A stretch of 64,000 nucleotides of DNA. Source: Rhizophagus irregularis. Lineage: Eukaryota; Glomeromycota; Glomeromycetes; Glomerales; Glomeraceae. The DNA lies in NCBI RefSeq assembly GCF_026210795.1, contig NC_089446.1, forward strand, positions 682,001 through 746,000, in the 5' to 3' direction. The translations under genes and the position numbers were made by a program. Position 1 is the first letter of the stretch, and each line of letters starts with the position of its first letter. Below are positions 33,885 through 46,204 of the stretch, in pieces. The notes beneath the pieces were generated by a model, which was given only the letters and a program-made list of their open reading frames with translations, ran no database searches and had not been told where the DNA came from.

Positions 33885-34970
33885 AAAAATAGAAAATACT
33901 AGTTTAAATTATATGTAAATATTATAACAATAAGTAATAATAGAATTAATTAAATAACTTACCATCTATAAAATATTTTTTTAAATAAAGAAATTAATTA
34001 GTTTAAATTATATAAATAATATAAATATAGATATCATATAACTTACACCCTATAGTATTATTAATTATTAATTAGTAGATATAAAGATAATATAAAAGTA
34101 TTTACTGTAAATTATATATATTACTTACAATCTAGTTATTTAAAGTAAGAATATAATTAGTTAAATTATGTAAAATATATTAAACAAATAAATATAATAT
34201 ATATATTATAACTTACTATCTGTAATATAATCAATTATTAAATAGTTATATAAATAAAGAATTTAGTTATTTGAATGTTATATAAAATAAATAAAGTAAA
34301 GAACTAAAGATTTAAATAACTGATAACTTACCAACTACAAATTATTGAATAAATTATTTAATTATATGGAATACAATAAAAATAATGAGTAATTCATTAT
34401 AGTTAATCTAGATAGTATTTGAATTATTTATAAATAAAAATTTAATATTTCAGCTTAATACACCTTTAGATTTCGTGGTGTTACTTTCTTCAAATGTCTC
34501 AATACTACTAATTTCAAATTCTTCAGTGCCACTTTCTTCAAATTCTTCAATATTACTGGAAACTAGTTTTGTTATATTTGAAATTTAGTTTAATTATATT
34601 TGATTATTTATATATAAAAATTTTAATATTTCAATTTTGTTTTGTATGTTATATTTACTTTCAGGTTCTTTGGTATCACACAAAGCTAGTTTTATTATAT
34701 TGCAAGTTTGTTTTAATAATTTTGAATAATTTTAATTTATATTATTATTCATGTTACATGCTTTACCTTTACCAACATATTGGTCCATTGCTATATCAAA
34801 ACTCTCCCTAATTGAAAAGATAAATATCTTTATTATTATTATTATTATTATTAAATGCCTTTTAAATACCTTTATTAGTATGAGTAAATATAGTAATAAT
34901 ATTTATGCAAAATACATTACGTTGCAAAAGCATCAATCACAAGTACAAGCATTGCATCATTGCCAAACTG
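33885..34970 (-). CDS. Minus-strand multi-exon locus ending in 3-nt exon-like units
   Basis: No family is recognised. On the minus strand, splice-bounded blocks read FGNDAMLVLVIDAFAT (about 34920-34968), ESFDIAMDQYVGK (about 34774-34812), a short DTKEPE exon (about 34650-34680) and an acidic exon (SNIEEFEESGTEEFEISS and on, about 34450-34560). Then come five units where an AG acceptor is followed by exactly three nucleotides and a GTAAGT donor: 34332-34334, 34217-34219, 34129-34131, 34047-34049 and 33963-33965. The intervening introns are 112, 85, 79 and 81 nt; each has [TA]ACTAA[AT] upstream of its AG. A final acceptor is near 33898. The acidic C-terminal exons resemble the short phase-1 tail exons of the kinase genes. 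Start and expression are unknown. Confidence 0.4.
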
Positions 34971-35262
34971 GAATGTAAATCAATTATTACAAAATCGCAA
35001 TAATTGGTTAATCATTTTATTTTAGGTAATTATTAAGTACCTATTAAGTACTAATGAAATGATTATCATCCATTTTTATATAAAATTAGTTAGTTTGCTT
35101 ATTTTATTATTTTTATTGTATTATTTTTAAATAAATATAAATTATAGCACTTCAAAACAAAAAAAATTTAATTTATAATTGACTATTAAAAAGTTTTGAA
35201 ATAAATATAAAGTGATAAAAAAAAAAAGCACTCCAATTAAAATGTGTGATTATAGTGTTATA
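34971..35262. other. Spacer
   Basis: Low-complexity AT-rich sequence; an (ATT)n microsatellite lies just to its left at about 34830-34852. Confidence 0.5.
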
Positions 35263-35743
35263 CACAGTAAAATTTAATAAACCAGATCTTTGATAAATTG
35301 GATTTGGGTCTAAACCGGACTTTTTTGCTAGAACTAAATCACATATATTAAAATAGTTTGATATATCAGAGTTTACTATAATGGATCAATTTTCTAACTA
35401 GCTATAGTAAAAATAATTGATAAACTGGATCACGTGATAATTAACCAATAAAATTTAAGTAATGTGATGCGATAAATCTTAATTTTGGCCGGAATTATAA
35501 AAATCTTAATTCCGGCCAAAGTTATATATTAAAACATTTTATATTCATTTTCATGGCTTCTGTGATTTAAACTAGGATGAAAAATTAAAATATAGTGCAT
35601 ATTAGTTTTATTAGCATGAATTTTTAAAAAAATTCAGTATAATGATTTTCAATATATCAAAATTTTTTCAATATGCCGGATATCCTGATAAACCAGATAT
35701 TTTTGATGGAACTGACAAATCCAGTTTATCAAATTTCACTGTG
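35263..35743. mobile_element. Non-autonomous TIR element with TA target duplication (pogo/Tc1-mariner type)
   Basis: The left end CACAGTAAAATTTAATAAAC and the right end (inverted CACAGTGAAATTTGATAAAC) are near-perfect TIRs of about 28 nt, flanked by TA on both sides. This combination is usual for pogo/mariner-like transposons. The 481-nt body has no ORF and contains an internal palindrome around GGCCGGAATTA (35485-35525). Confidence 0.75.
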
Positions 35744-38473
35744 TATTTCAGCCACCTTCTTTTTACAAATATAAGATCATGTTTCCTAATGGTTAATTTC
35801 TGTAAATTTAATTAGTGATCAGCAAATTTTGTCTACATTATACTAATTTATACTAATTATTTTGTCACTAATCAGTAAAATCATTACTAATCAGTAAAAT
35901 CATAATTGCTTAATTATAAAATTATTTTCAAAAATTTATTTTTGGGGTGAGTGGGGTTATTCACCCATACAATCAAAGCATGAGCGAAATTCTATTTGAC
36001 CCTTATTGTTACACAATTATTTATATTAAATTTACAGTACAATATATATTAAAAATGATCAGTTATATGGTAACATAAGTTTTTTACTAAGTAAGTATTG
36101 ACAAAACTTTACATATTCTTTCATTAGCATGTTTTACTTTCATTTTCATTGTAGGATCCAGTAGAATCCAGTATTTGAAGCTATTTGGCTATAGAGCATA
36201 TAAAACCAATATATAATGGGATAGAAAGTTAATAGTTTTATGTTTAGGAAAGAATAACCTGTTTTGCTATACAAATTTTCAAGACCTTCTCCTATTGTTA
36301 TTTTATTGTTTTGTGAGAGGAGATCTCAAAGATCTTTTAGTTTGTGAAGGTTGTTTTTATAGATTAAGTTTTAACATTAAGTCATAGTATATAATGTAAA
36401 ATATTATACCATTTTTTTTGTCATAACTTTCAAAGTTCAAATAAAAACATTATATATTATTATAATAATTATGTTTAACTTCTGCTGCTAATAAAATTAT
36501 GCAAATGATTCATTTTGAACTAAAATCATGTGATCATCAGCCAATTATAGTTTGTATATGGTGATCCAATTAGAGATAAATTCTTTCATGCTTACGATCA
36601 ACTGGTATTTATATTTATATTTTTTTTTTTTGTCAAAAATTGTGGGATAAGAAATAATAATAGAGGTTATGAATTTCTGATTTTTGATTACTAATGCTAA
36701 TACTTTTTTTTTTATAAAAGAAAGCAATTAAATTTTTTCTTCTTAAAATCAATTGGAAATCCATATATAAGTATACTGAATTGAATCAATAGATACTGGA
36801 CTTATCTTCTTTTTTAATGATAATTGATTTTTAATTTAATTAATTTTTTGAAAAACTCAAATTTTTTATTATTCTAAACAATAATAATCAAAACAACCAA
36901 ATTCCAATAAGATTTGAAAAAAAAATAATGTATAATATTAGTAAAACTAATTATCACTATTATTGAATTAGTACTGTAAAAAGACCCAAACAATATATAT
37001 ACAGTATAGGTCAAATGAAAATTTCAAAATTTACTAATATCAATAAACAAACTATTTTCAATCCTGCTAAACAAACTCTTATTAGTATGACATTAAGATT
37101 TTTTACATTACTAAGCAATTTATTTTGTGACAATTTATAAAAAGGGTAACATTATTTGGTGACTTGTTGGCTGTGACATAATGATGATAAGAAATTACAA
37201 TAAGAAGTTAATTTTGGGAAAATTTGAACTTTGTGAAAAATTTACAAGACAAAATTTACAAAGAAATGAGAAAATTCGTAATCAAATTAATAAGCATACG
37301 TAATGTCCAAAAAGAGTAATATTGGATATGGAACTACATGGGAATTTGAAAATACATAAAAAGAGTAACTTTTGGAATTAGAAAAGGCGTAATATTTTAA
37401 TAACTTATGGGAAATAATCAATAAATGTTAGTAAGTTGAAAAATTGTGAATTTTTAATAATTATTTTATCGTTTTATATTATTTTATTTATGAAATACAA
37501 TGATAAGTAGGGAGAATTATAACAATTTGATATGATAATTAGGATTTTGAAGTTTTATTAATGAATTATGAAAGTTGAAATACGAGAATAATATTAAGTA
37601 TGGGAAATTATCAAAGTTCAGAATTATAAATTAAGAAAGTATAATGAGAAATGAATTTTTGGACGAAGGAAGTATTTTGTTATTTTATTCTTCTATTTTA
37701 TTGATATTATCATTAGTATATTTTATATTTAGGAACCAAGCATAGAACTCGGGATAAGTTTAGTTATTTTGTATTAATTTATTATATGATTAAAGAAAAC
37801 AATGTTCAATGACTGGTGGCAAATGTACGTCAGTACAGGCACGTATCACGATTCACGAGTCATTTTCCAAAATTTTAAATTAAATAGATTATTGCATAAC
37901 TGTTTATAACTTTAAATTTTTTTTTATTATAGTTTATATTATTTTATTGATGAAAAGCAACAAGAGTTTGCAAAATTAAATCAAATTTGAAATAAAAGTT
38001 CAGAAACAATCTTCCGTTGCATTTCTGAATTAAATCCTAATTAATAAGTAAATTAAGTTAATATTTATGCTCAAGAATATAAAAAAGAATAAAAATAAAA
38101 TATCGTTTAAATATTGAGTATAAAATTGAAAATAAAGAATATTCATTATGTTAATATAGTATTTTATGAAAGAAAATAAAAAATTACTAAATATGCACAG
38201 TATTAAAAATCTTATTATGGCTGTATCAGCTGTATCATGAACAAATTATGATTGTTACATCCAAGTTTGTGTAATACTTCTTTCACTCTTTTATTATTAA
38301 AGCTTTGTACTCTTAATCCCTATAACAAAATATCTAATGATGTTTCTTCCTTGAACGATATACTTGTCAACACATGAATTATAACAATTATGTCAATAAA
38401 TTAATTTCAATAAATAATGAAAATTTTGATATTAAGTTACTAGAAATTACAAGTAATAAACTTTGTATGATTG
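35744..38473. other. Gene-free AT-rich spacer
   Basis: No convincing coding sequence. A small hairpin GGGTGAGTGGGGTTATTCACCC lies near 35945 (described as arms GGGTGA/TTCACCC). Otherwise long AT-rich sequence. Confidence 0.5.
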
Positions 38474-38550
38474 TATGTTATTGTACGGGTGGGTATGTGA
38501 CGCGAAGCGTCACATCAGATCATTATTAAGCACGCCCGTACAATAACATA
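38474..38550. mobile_element. Foldback element with nested hairpin
   Basis: The outer arms TATGTTATTGTACGGG (38474) and CCCGTACAATAACATA (to 38550) pair. Between them a second perfect hairpin, ATGTGACGC-GAA-GCGTCACAT (38495-38515), is GC-rich against an AT-rich background. The result is a branched, cruciform-capable structure of 77 nt with no coding content. Confidence 0.65.
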
Positions 38551-38975
38551 TTAATATTTACTGAAATTGAATAATATCTTTAATAATAGAACAAAATATA
38601 AGAAAAGTTATAAGAAAAAATATCTCATATTAAAGGTTTAAAAAGTCTTAATAGAAAATGGTAAATATAGTTTCTTAATAATAGATTGTAAACCCAACTT
38701 TTTGACATTTTATGAGGAAATCAAGAACAATGGAAACAAAATTTTCAAGAAAACAAAGTAAAATGGAAAAGAAAGTCAAATTTTGATAGAAAAATTACCA
38801 GCAATTAAAAACAAATGACATTATACTATCAAATCAAATTCTCACGATCAACTGCCCTGTAGAACATATTAACCAATAGTTTAACGTCATCTCAGACGTT
38901 ACAAATTTAAAACTGGAAATATTAATTGGCGTAATCAATTATTAACTAAAATAAAATTCTTATGAAATTCAACTC

Positions 38976-39365
38976 TTTGATGATACAGTAATTAGGCCAG
39001 GACAAGAAGGTGTCTCAAAAGCATCTATAGCACTTCAATATGATGAAGGGCATAAAAAAATCACCATTTGGAGAATTAAGTTTCAGAGGAAGAATCTGGT
39101 GAAGTATCAGATGATACAGAAGAACAACGTCCACGCCTAGTTGAATTATTTAAGTTATATATATCAAATTTAAGAAAGAAATAATTACCTTAGTTACCGC
39201 CTCAATTATTATATTATACAAAAACTATTGAAATTTATTTAGCTCAAATAAGAAAATTAATTCAAGAAACTCTAAATGGACGATGCTCTACTGTTAAGTT
39301 TCCTAGTTAAGTTGAACGTCCAAGATCTAAGTGCGAGAGTATTCTAGAACTTAGTCGTTAAATCT
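38976..39365 (+). pseudogene. HSPA12-like Hsp70 N-terminal fragment
   Basis: Plus-strand pieces read DDTVIRPGQEGVSKASIALQ, then EQRPRLVELFKLYISNL, then LIQETLNGRCSTVKFPS. They match the region just after the phosphate-1 loop of HSPA12-like proteins (VELFKLHL and LIKETL-type motifs). Frame changes and stops lie between them and no ATPase core follows. This is a second type of Hsp70 relic, distinct from the orphan exon at 28615. Confidence 0.65.
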
Positions 39366-39900
39366 AAAATTATTAAATACGATAAACAGTTAAATTTTTG
39401 TTTTTCTTACAATATAGGATAAAATATTTCTTTAATATTTATTGACAAATTTAGCATTACTTTTTTTTTGAATACGAAGCATCATTAGAAAATACAATTA
39501 CTAATGTTGATAGAATAACCTTAGTATGTAGAATCTGTAATATTTCTGCATCATTAAAAGAAAAGGTACATTGATTGTTTAAGGTAAAAGTCTCCATGCG
39601 TGTTTTGATGATCAGAATGAGATCGGAATTACTCGTTATTCACTTGTGCAAGAAATAATCAAGATAAATTTACTCTGGAATATTTGTAACAGATGTGAAA
39701 TAATAAAAGATATGAGTTATTATTCATCGGTGTTCATCGTTGGTCTATACCAATTATAATAAAATTATTCAGAGGTATATAAATTTTTAAATTTGTTTTG
39801 CGAAATCATATTATGATATTTTTTTTGCATTTTTTCAAAAAAAAAAAAGGAAAAAAGAAAAATAATTAATCAAATTGAATAAAAATCTATGATGAATATG
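39310..39900 (+). repeat. Segment shared with 27990-28560
   Basis: The order AGTATTCTAGAAC, ACGAAGCATCATTAGAAAAT, TATTTCTGCATCATTAAAAG and TTATTCATCGGTGTTCATCG parallels the other segment. It lies directly upstream of Hsp70 copy 3, while the other lies directly upstream of the orphan Hsp70 exon at 28615. Confidence 0.6.
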
Positions 39901-40308
39901 ATTAATGTACCGCTCGTTATAACGGGCCATTAATAAATTTTTTCTAATTGTCGTTATAATGAGATTTATTACGTTTTATATAACTCAAAATAAGTATGAA
40001 ATTTGGAATTTTGTAAGTTATATATTTTTTGTTTATTATAAAAAAAAAAATTTTTTTATTTTGTCAAAAATTTCTGAAATTTTTGTGGTGAAAATCATGA
40101 AAATCACATGCGTAAAATATTATCTGGCCGTACATACATTTAATTTTATAAATTGTCAGCCGAGTTTTCGGCAAAAAATAAGCCGTGTGTAACGTATGCA
40201 ATAATTGTATATGTATCACTGATCAGCTGTACACAGTCGAGCGTTGCGCCATTACGCCCTATACGCAAAAAAAAAGAAAAGAAAAAAAATTTGAGGACAA
40301 CGACATCA

Positions 40309-42872
40309 ATGGCATCAGGAATTGCTGGTACAATTTTAAAACTTAAGACAGATTTTAAAAAAGCAAAAGATGAATGTGCTAATTTAGTGGAAGAAAATAA
40401 AAATCTTAAACAAGAAATTCAAGTTTTAAAAGAGAAACTCCAAGAAAAGGATAAGCAAATTGAAAAACTTCAAGAGAGAGATGAAGAATTTGAAAAACTT
40501 CAACAGCATGTTCAAAATTTAGAAAAACAAAGAAATGAAGAGTTATTACAATTACAAGAACTTGAAATGATTTCTCAAGATTTCCAAAATGAACTGGGAT
40601 TATCAGAATTGGATGAAACTAAGGAGAATGATATTAAAGTTGAAGAAAATAATGAACAACAAAATTATGATTCTAACGATTCGACAACTTTTCCTTCTGT
40701 TGACCAAAATAAAGAAAATAATAAACAAAAAAGTTCTAAGAAATCGTTCTTATATAATAATAGGGATAATTTTTCCGAAAGTATGAATAATGAACAAAAA
40801 AGCTCTAAGGAATCGTTCATATATAATAATAGTGATGGATTTTCCGAAAGTATGTTGTCAACTTTTTATTAATTGCCAATTAAATATGGAATTAAATACC
40901 ATAATTGATTTTATGCGTTTTTCAGGTTTAAAAGAAAATACAGAAAAATTTGAACTTAACTCTAATATTCAAGCTGTGGTTGGGTTAGATTTTGGAACAA
41001 CTTACTCTGGATTTGCTTGTTGCCATGTTTCTAATGAAGAATATATATATTCATATGATTCATGGTCAAATAATAGAGATTACCTAAAAATGCAAGTCCC
41101 TACAGTTCTTGACTACAATTATGATTATTATATTGAATTTTTCAAATTATACCTAGGCGATTCACCAGATAATTTGAAACCAAAACTTCCAGTTGAATAT
41201 AAAAAGGCTATTACAGATTTCTTTAGGAAAATTAGTGAGGTACAAGAAAAAATTCTTTATTATTAAAATTCATACCACATATTTACTTGCATGATTGAAA
41301 TTTTAAGGATATTAAAAAAGAAGTCCAAAATCACTGGTTAGGAATTGATTTCTTTGAAAATGTATTATTAGTTCTTACTGTTCCCATGGGATTTTCAGAA
41401 AAAGACAAAGATATTATGAGAGAGTGCGTATATGATGCAAACCTTATAAGAAATAAATGCTCGAAAAAGTTGCAATTTATTACAGAATGTAAGTAAAAAA
41501 TTTAGGCTAAACATCTTTTTCAATATTTCACGTTAAATGTGAAGAAATTCTATTTATCTTATATTTATTTATAGCTGAAGCCGCAGCACTTTATTGTATG
41601 AAAAATGAATTAGAGGAGCATGATTTGTTGACTACAAGAAGTATGTTATTGTTTAACCAGTTTAAAAGTTATTTTAATTGGGGTTTAACTTTGTTTTTTT
41701 TCAGACTCATTCATGATTGTTGACAATGGTGGTTGTACTGTGGATTTGTCTACTTGTAAATTGGTTGGAAATAATCCATTGCAATTAGGTAAAGTTACCG
41801 AATACATCAGAGATTTCTGTGTAAGTACATTTATCAATGAGGAATTTATAAAATTTTTACGTGAAAAACTTGGAAATCGTGGTATTGACCTATTAATGGA
41901 GGTTAAATATGACGAATTTCAAGGACTGGTTAATAGTTTCTGCCATAGGATAATATATTTCTCAGATGATAACATAGAATATCATGATGTCTTAAATGTT
42001 AATGATTATCCATATTTGAAGCAATATGTCAGTAAAGAAATAAGAAAAATCATGGAAGAAAATGATTGGGTTATTAATGTTGTTGAGTATAATGATATAA
42101 AAAAACTGGTTGATCTTATGATTGATAGAATTATTCGTTTGATACATATACAAATTTCAAATAGTCAAGAAACTTGTTCAGGAATATTTTTAGTTGGAGG
42201 ATTCAGTGAAAACGAATATTTGCAAGAAAGAATTAAACAAGAATTTCATCATAAAGTGAATACTATTTCAGTCCCTTATAATCCTACAACTGTAATTGCA
42301 CATGGAGCGGTAATTTATGGGTTATCTATAAGTTCAAATTTGGATAAATTAGAAGATAATACTAATAGTAGCTCCTCAAGAGTTCTTGATTATACTTATG
42401 GAATTCAATTTAATTCGGATTGGAAAAATACTGACCCTCCTAATAGAAAAACTTCTGACGGAAAAATTTCTAAATTTATTTCTTTGGTCAAACGAGGCAC
42501 TGAAGTTACATCAGATCAGGTCTTTTCTTTTAATTTTAAACCCGAATCAGGCCAGGCACACATAAAATTTGAAGTTTATTATACAAATGAAGATTCTGCA
42601 ATGTACATTGATGAACCAGGAATGAAATTACTTGGAGTATTAAACGCTGATCTTCCAGGTAAGTTTTAAAAACCTTATTTACAATATTGGTAATATTGGT
42701 TAATTATTTGTAAGTTTTTTCTTATTTAATTTTTTAACAATCATTATTAGATACTCATCTTGATAATAGAAGCATTGATTTTGGACTTATTTTCGGTCAA
42801 AATGAAATTACTGCATTTGCAAGGAATGAACTTAATGGTCAAAAATTTGTAACTACATTTTATTATCAATAG
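40309..42872 (+). CDS. Coiled-coil / HSPA12-like Hsp70-family protein, copy 3
   Basis: Predicted 725 aa from six exons: 40309-40849, 40926-41239, 41308-41488, 41575-41640, 41705-42658, 42751-42872 (2178 nt, in frame). The start ATG at 40309 (MASGIAGTILKLKTDF) follows an A-rich leader. Residues about 10-100 are coiled coil (LKEKLQEKDKQIEKLQERD), then an Asn/Ser/Lys-rich linker with a 23-residue tandem repeat. ATPase motifs: AVVGLDFGTTYSGF (about 197-210; the best-preserved phosphate-1 loop of the three copies), MIVDNGGCTVDLST (the canonical GG is kept, but an Asn replaces a usual Gly), FLVGGFSENEYL, and SIDFGLIFG near the C-terminus. Gene order and exon lengths agree with copy 2. Probable nucleotide-binding protein of the cytosol; client unknown. 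Confidence 0.88.
40720..40858 (+). repeat. 69-bp tandem duplication that includes the splice donor
   Basis: AAGTTCTAAG at 40731 and AAGCTCTAAG at 40800 start two 69-nt units. Both units end in TTTTCCGAAA followed by GTATG, so the real donor (40850) has an upstream twin at 40781. Both donors leave phase 1, so use of either keeps the frame. Confidence 0.85.
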
Positions 42873-45800
42873 ATTCAATAATTTGTTTTTTAAATTTCAA
42901 ATGTCATGTATAATTTTGTAATGTTTATATATATATTAAATAAAAAACTTTGAAACGACTCTGATTTTAAAAAAAAAACTATACTTTAATATATTGCAGT
43001 TAGCACACGTAAAAATTGAACAATTTATTACTTCGGAATGGTTATATACAAAGGGTGGCGAAAACTTGTACATTCACTTTTCTGCATATCTATTCTAGTG
43101 ATACGATGAAAAAAAAATTTTGCGTTGGAAAATCTGTAAATATTATTTTCAAAGTACAAATATTTGGGTATTTGGATTGAACCTTTTAAATGATTTAACT
43201 TAACAAGTTTGGACTAGTATCTTTTCGATTAAATGGAAAAGAAAATTTTCAGAGATTTGTGTGTATGAGACTTTTGATTAATTGATTTAATTATTCGCGT
43301 ATAATTTTAAACTTCATAAATATTACTATATCGACAGACTTCGGTAGGTGGTTGTGTTTTTTTTCGATCCTCTTTTTTTTCTTGATTACCAATACTAATG
43401 ATATAATTTTATTTCCCCCTTTTTTTCTTTAGCATTAAACGATTACTATTTTTTTTTTAAAAAAAGAAAATTTTTGTCTTTTTAAAAATGGTTAATTAAT
43501 TGTAAGTGATCGATAAAATGATAAGTTGATACAGTACTACTGTAAAAAAAAAGATAAGATCACACAATAATTTAATTTAAAATTTTACCCAAACGTTCTC
43601 GCTATCTGGATTTTCACTGATCAAAAACTTTATTACAGTAAGTTTACAATGGCAAGAAGTTTTCGTTAATAAAATAACAAAATATTTGTTAGTAGGATAA
43701 AATAAATGTTGTATTTCATATACTTTAATAGTTAAATAAAAAAGTTATGTATAAATTTGAAAGGTCGGGTCTTATTTACTTCATTGTCATTATAGATTTA
43801 ATTAAGCCTATATTTTATAATATATACTTTTAAATGGTTAATTAACTCAGTTTAGAGTTTATATTTATCTTTCATAAATTGAACAATTTTACTTTGTAAA
43901 GATAGGTAAAATTTTTATATATATTAATTAGTATGCAAAATATTCTTATTTGTTGTAAAGTTGTGGATTAATATGAATAGTTATTTTTCTCATATACAGT
44001 ATTTCGCGGGCAAATTTTTTAAAAATCACATGGAATTTACATTTGACTTTTATGAGCTAATCTGTCATATGGAATTGACCCAATAAACCCAATAAACAGA
44101 CTTTAATAAAGCTACTGGTGGACGCGCTAGTCGTGCTACGGCGAATCAGCAAGTATAGAATATTATGATCCATTTAAAAAAATTCAAATTAAAAATATTT
44201 TTTTTTTGTCAGCGTTAACTATTGAAATTTATTACTTTTTACGCGTCTAACGAATAAATTTTGTATACTATGATTAAATTAATAACAGCAATAATAGCTA
44301 ATATTACTATTATAATATGTGGATTGCTTGCACTGCCTACAAGGAAAGTAGTGGTATACATAGTATGCTTTGCACGTACATCCTTCCACCTTTGCTTCTA
44401 AAAACTAAAGCAAAACCATCGTAATATCCATGTAGACAATATGTTCATCATTTAATATCTACAAATTAAATATAGTTCATTAGCATCAACAAATAAATAA
44501 TTCAGTTAGCCGCCATTATGTTCTTCACCTGTATATATTATAAACCATATAATTTGAAATGATTCCATATTCCATTCTTTAAAAATTCAATTAGAACCAT
44601 TTTTAAATATATTTAACTAAATTTTATGTCATTCCTTACCTTATTTTGTGAAAAAATTGAATCAGTAATATTATTCCTTATCTCATTTAGTTAAAAAATT
44701 TTATTGATTTCACTTTCACACGTATTTTTATTGTTAAATATAGTCTAGTTTCACACTCTCCCCCTTCATTTAATTTTATTTCCTACCTTATTTTTATAAA
44801 ACACTCCATTATTACTTTCTAGTTTTCCACATATTTTTGCTAAATTGAGTTTTCTTTAACAATAATTACTTGACTTGCTTAAACTTTATTTAAGGTTAAT
44901 TTGTTTCGGCTATTGGTCTTGAGGGAAAGAACGTGTAGGGAATTATTTAACAGGAAGTATATAATCAAGTAATTTATTAATGCCACACAATCAACAAAAT
45001 AATATCTTATTTATTGAAATAATATTTGATTAAGACTATTTGATTTTGCAAAGTTTTTCCATAATAACATACATTTTTAGGATTAGCACGTTGAAGAAAT
45101 TTTTAACATTCAAATTTAAACAATATGTTAAAAATCTTTTCAATCATATTCCTTTTTTTTTGTAACACTGATAATTTGTAATCAATTTTTTTTGTTTAAT
45201 GTTGTAATAAAAAAGGATCTAGAGTAAATAAACATGACGGACTTTAATAGTTACCGTTTTTCTAGTACTGTATATCCCATCATATGATTTAACGTTACTG
45301 ATTTTTCTACAAATATTCTTTTTTTGTGAGTTATAAAATTATTTTCTTCATTTTTTTTTGCATTTTTAATCTTTTATTACCTTTTTACTATTTTTCTTAT
45401 AAATTCTTTATTTTTACATTTTCTTTTATCTTTCTGACTTATTTTGTTATTTTTTCGTTCTCAATGACTTTGAACATAGTCACATTATTCAGAATTCGGG
45501 AAGTATCTACATTTTTATAATGATATTAATTCTTTTTAGGTGATAACCACCTCTTCGAGGAGCATAGTGAACATTATTAGAATCGCATTATTATTAGGCA
45601 ACATTTACTAATAGTTAACTTTTAAATGCTAATAATTAGCTTCGATTGGAAAATTTTACATAATAATACACGTTCAAAATTTACAAATAATTTTAGTATT
45701 GTTTTAATTTACTATGTATTAAATTTTATTAGAGTTGTATTACTATTGAATAATATCTATTATTTAATAAAAATAAAATTTTAACAATAAATTTAGTTAT

Positions 45801-46204
45801 ATAATTTTATTTGTTATCAAAATTCATAAAAAAGTCCACGTGATTTCTCAGATTGCAGCTGACGTGCCTCAGATAATCAGATAATCAAATAAACATTGAT
45901 TACATCATGCACCAGCCTGTCAATATAAATACTGATTTTATTTCAGTAAAATAAAAATAAAACACTTCTGAATTCTCACGTTAAAATTTTATTAAGAATT
46001 TTGTCACAATCACAAGAGAATTTCATCGTAGAACGTGAACCGCGTCTTTTTTCAACCACACACTTTATATATCTCGTAAAACCAGGTACATTTATTTATT
46101 TATTTATTTATTTTTTGGAAATCGGGAAATCATAATATTTAAAGACAAAATATACATGGTATAAAGTCTAATTAGATACCATCCAGCTAAATGCTGGACC
46201 CGTC
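42873..46204. other. Gene-free spacer
   Basis: About 3.3 kb AT-rich without a convincing gene; open frames here are hydrophobic composition artefacts. A (TTTA)n tract is at about 46088-46112. Confidence 0.5.

Noticed and set aside
40153-40308. Leader with a hydrophobic stretch before Hsp70 copy 3
   Set aside because: It starts with TTG and has no counterpart in the other copies, so it is 5' leader, not a signal peptide.
45326-45520. Phe-rich plus-strand frame of 64 aa
   Set aside because: T-rich low complexity, no ATG at its beginning, no homology.
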